NCBI GenBank assembly: GCA_017871115.1
Contig: JAFCIZ010000006.1
Location: forward strand, 2,232,001-2,296,000
Length of the DNA: 64,000 nucleotides
Direction of reading: 5' to 3'
From: Cunninghamella blakesleeana
Taxonomy: Eukaryota; Mucoromycota; Mucoromycetes; Mucorales; Cunninghamellaceae
The notes under the pieces were generated by a model. That model was given only the letters and a program-made list of their open reading frames with translations, was not told the DNA's origin and ran no database searches. A program made the translations under genes and the position numbers. Shown piece by piece: positions 61,452 to 64,000 of the stretch. How positions within the stretch are numbered: the first letter of the stretch is position 1; each line of letters begins with the position of its first letter.

Positions 61452-62774
61452 TTATTTTTTTGGTCTTGCTCCAAAAATAGTTGTACCAACTCGGATATTT
61501 GTTGATCCTGCTTCTAATGCTTGAAGATAATCTCCTGACATCCCCATACTCAACTCCAAATCAATATCTTTCAATACGCTTTCTACTTGTTTTTTACAAT
61601 TCACTAAACACTAAAAAGTAAAATAAAAATATAAAAAGGGAAAAGGATATAACTATACTGTTATCAGCTGTATATATATATATATAGTGGATTATTATAT
61701 TTTTTATTACCTCAAAATCAGGATTAGGTTGTGATGGATCTCTACCAAACATACCAATTGTCATTAAACCATTTAATTTAAGATGAGAGCATTTTTCTCT
61801 AATATGCTGACACACTTCTAAGCTTTTTTCAGGTGCAATTCCACTTTTAGCATCTTCTTGACTGGTGTTGATTTGTACAAAAACTCGAAGAGGATCCTTG
61901 CGTTCACATGATACACAAGCTTTATTTAATGTATCGGCTTTCTTAATACTGTCAACTGTTTCGACCGCAAATAAATTTGGAATAGCTATATAAATAAATA
62001 TAAAAATAAAATATAATCAAATATTCATATTGAATCATGTCAATAAATATGGAATAATTATAAACTATACTATTTATTTTAAATAATTATTTGACAATAT
62101 AATTATATCTTACCTGCTACAGTTTTGCATTTATTACTTTGTAAATGACCGATAAAATGCCATTCAATATCACTAGGAAGCTAATAAAAATAGTATATTT
62201 AAGAAGAAAAAAAAAAAGGTCTTAAAAACAAATAATAAAACGCTAAAGTGGATAAAACATAATTATTATTTCAATTAATTATGTATTACCTTTGCACTTT
62301 TTTCTACAAGTTCTTGAACCTAAATATAATAAATATAAACGTGTAGAGGTATAAATATATAAAATAATCAGAATAAAAGCACAGTAACAATAAATCTACA
62401 ATATATAACATTGATCATATTATATTAATTACATAATTTTCTCCAAAGTGACGTTGTCCAGCTTCATATGCATACATTAAATCTTCTGCTGGCTTATATT
62501 TACTAACTGCTACAAGACGGGCCTATTTTTTTAAAATATAAAAATGCACATAATACGTACATAGTATATTAATTATATATTAAATAAAAGTTTATTACTT
62601 TTAATTTAAAAGAATAATTACATTTTCTTTATGATTCACTGTTTTCATAGCTTCTCTAACATCAGCAATATTTTGAGTGATTTCGAGTTTACGTTGTTCA
62701 GCGGACATTGTATGTTTATTCCTTTGAATAGCTGATTTTATAATAGTATTTAAACGATAAAAGGATCTTGGCAT
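61452..62774 (-). CDS. Pyridoxal phosphate homeostasis protein (YggS/PROSC family)
   Basis: Six exons: 62622..62774, 62433..62522, 62290..62319, 62114..62180, 61711..61985, 61452..61610 (257 aa, as expected for the family). Motifs: [13 protein letters not shown] with the PLP Lys59, [65 protein letters not shown] and a [13 protein letters not shown] phosphate-binding end. It is the fold-type III PLP-binding protein that buffers free PLP (yeast Ybl036c, human PLPBP). Residues 1-22 before MSAEQRK are basic and hydroxylated with no acid residues, so a mitochondrial presequence is possible with an alternative start at the second Met. Exon 3 is 30 nt. Confidence 0.93.
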
Positions 62775-63157
62775 AATCTAACGATTATGAAAAGGAAGAG
62801 AAAAAAAAAAAAAAGAAAAAAAAAGGATGCCACCAATTTTTTTTAAGAATTAAATTGAATCCCAGAATATTTTATAGCCAATATTTTTTGTTAAATTGAC
62901 AATCGTGTAACTTATATTTTAAAAAATCATGTTAGAAATAATATAATGCTAAATGATTTATAGACTTTATTATTATTAGCATAATAATAACTATCTTAGA
63001 ATTTAGCGATAGAATTTTATATAATACCTCAATTATATTAATTTACAATATACTATTGATATTACGACTATAATGCTATTATTATTATTTTTTCTTTTAT
63101 ATATAGAGCTTGATTTATTCATTAAAGTAGTACTGTTTTAATTATAAATAAAATCAT
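62775..63157. other. Intergenic region
   Basis: 5' flank of the YggS gene and 3' flank of the ELP5-like gene. AT-rich; no gene. Confidence 0.5.
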
Positions 63158-64000
63158 CTAAATATCTAAATCATCATCAGGGTCTTCATCATCAAAGTCA
63201 TCAGCAGCATCCGGTTCATAAAAAATAGCGCCACCGGTGGTTGTAGATGTTGAAGCAGAAGAGGAAGAAGTACCATCAATTTCGATTTGTTGCGCTTTCA
63301 AATAAGGAAGAACCAATTTTTCTTTTGTTTTACGCTGCTCATCGGTTAAAGTTAAATTAAAAGATAAGTTGGCAGTTGGATCAGGTGTTGAATCTTTATC
63401 ATTTTTCTTATCATTGTTATTTTCTTCATCATTATCCATATCATCTTCTTTTTCGATACCGAAATAACTTGTAGGTACCACCTTAATTCTATTATTATTA
63501 TCATTTGTATCCAAATAAAATCCATTGGTTTCATAACTAACTTTACCACTTTTACGTCTCCATTCTATTTTTGCTAACGCTCCACGATGAATATTATTAG
63601 ATGTAATAGTTAAATAAGAGAAAGTATCCTGTGCAACAAATCCTGTTAATCTTGCTTGATTTTCTGATTGAGCAGTTGGTGCTTTTAATGGTTCTAAACT
63701 AATAATCACAGATGCTAATCGGTTTAATGAGTCTATATGTGGCGGTAATGTTTGTTGTAGTAATACATTAGTATTATTATAATCTGGAATAGGTCGCATA
63801 TCGACATGATAGCCAACAATAGCTCGAATGGTTTCTGTATAAAAAACAATATGACACAAAAAAAAAAGTTGCATAAACGGAAAAAGTTACAAATCAATTT
63901 TTTTTTTTACATTACTATGGTTATCAAACAATAATGATTTTATTTTATATACATATATATATACATTGTTGTCATATTTATATCTTTATTTTTACCTGTT
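63158..64000 (-). CDS. ELP5: Elongator complex subunit 5-like, C-terminal part (partial)
   Basis: The visible exons are 63996..64000 (running off the window) and 63158..63834; the intron is 63835..63995. About 227 C-terminal residues are seen. They read LNRLASVIISLEP, FSYLTITSNNIHRGALAKIEWRRKSGKV, LSFNLTLTDEQRKTKEKLVLPY and end IFYEPDAADDFDDEDPDDDLDI-like. That acidic end, after a YEPD, and the RKSGKV strand are typical of Elp5/Iki1, which with Elp4 and Elp6 forms the RecA-like ring of Elongator that supports wobble-uridine tRNA modification. An acidic/Asn low-complexity insert (DDMDNDEENNNDKK) interrupts it. Identification rests on the C-terminal signature; the N-terminal part is outside. 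Confidence 0.62.

Overview
This window is fungal nuclear DNA, most likely from Mucoromycota and probably Mucorales. It is very AT-rich. Genes carry many short introns (about 45-160 nt, GT-AG, filled with TA and ATT microsatellites) and encode low-complexity Asn/Gln/Ser/Thr tracts. The set of genes (CDA-type chitin deacetylase, fungal NHA1-type antiporter, DYRK/YAK1 kinase, MET30-type F-box/WD40 protein, DGAT2) is that of a filamentous or dimorphic fungus. I cannot name a genus. I see no tRNA, rRNA, CRISPR array or viral element. Splice sites were assigned by eye from reading frame, phase and family conservation, so every exon set is a prediction.

Layout. 1-1770: the last exons of an MFS transporter, then a decayed paralogue. 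1771-4857: repeat-rich intergenic DNA. 4858-10095: a small coiled-coil protein (-), CKS1 (+) and an unrecognised 546-aa protein (+). 10731-13151: DNA polymerase delta small subunit (-). 15179-18880: Na+/H+ antiporter (-).

18694-30484 is a rearranged, accessory-looking block. Two direct copies of about 1.1-1.2 kb carrying exon 1 and the promoter of the antiporter bracket it. The block holds a degenerate 1.74-kb transposon with near-perfect terminal inverted repeats and an Ndc10/Crypton-type recombinase-like relic, a tail-to-tail pair of membrane-anchored kelch paralogues, a secreted GH5 glucanase and the 3' scrap of a third kelch copy.

30744-47991 is mostly housekeeping: a possible WWE-domain protein, peroxisomal Lon protease (-), a TBC Rab-GAP (-), a MET30/sconB-like F-box WD40 protein (+), a CYS3/MetR-like bZIP factor (+) and a YAK1-like kinase (-). 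The F-box protein and bZIP factor are neighbours and belong to families that form one regulator-target pair in other fungi.

48454-64000: a GPI-anchored chitin deacetylase with an 8-nt microexon (-), an alpha/beta hydrolase (-) divergent from DGAT2 (+), an MCT-like MFS transporter (-), a stand-alone DMAP1-binding-domain protein (-), the YggS/PROSC PLP-homeostasis protein (-) and the C-terminal part of an Elongator subunit 5-like protein (-), cut by the window edge.

The strongest leads are the TIR-flanked element with a tyrosine-recombinase-type relic whose left end coincides with a duplication breakpoint, the kelch cluster, the MET30-bZIP linkage and the 8-nt microexon.
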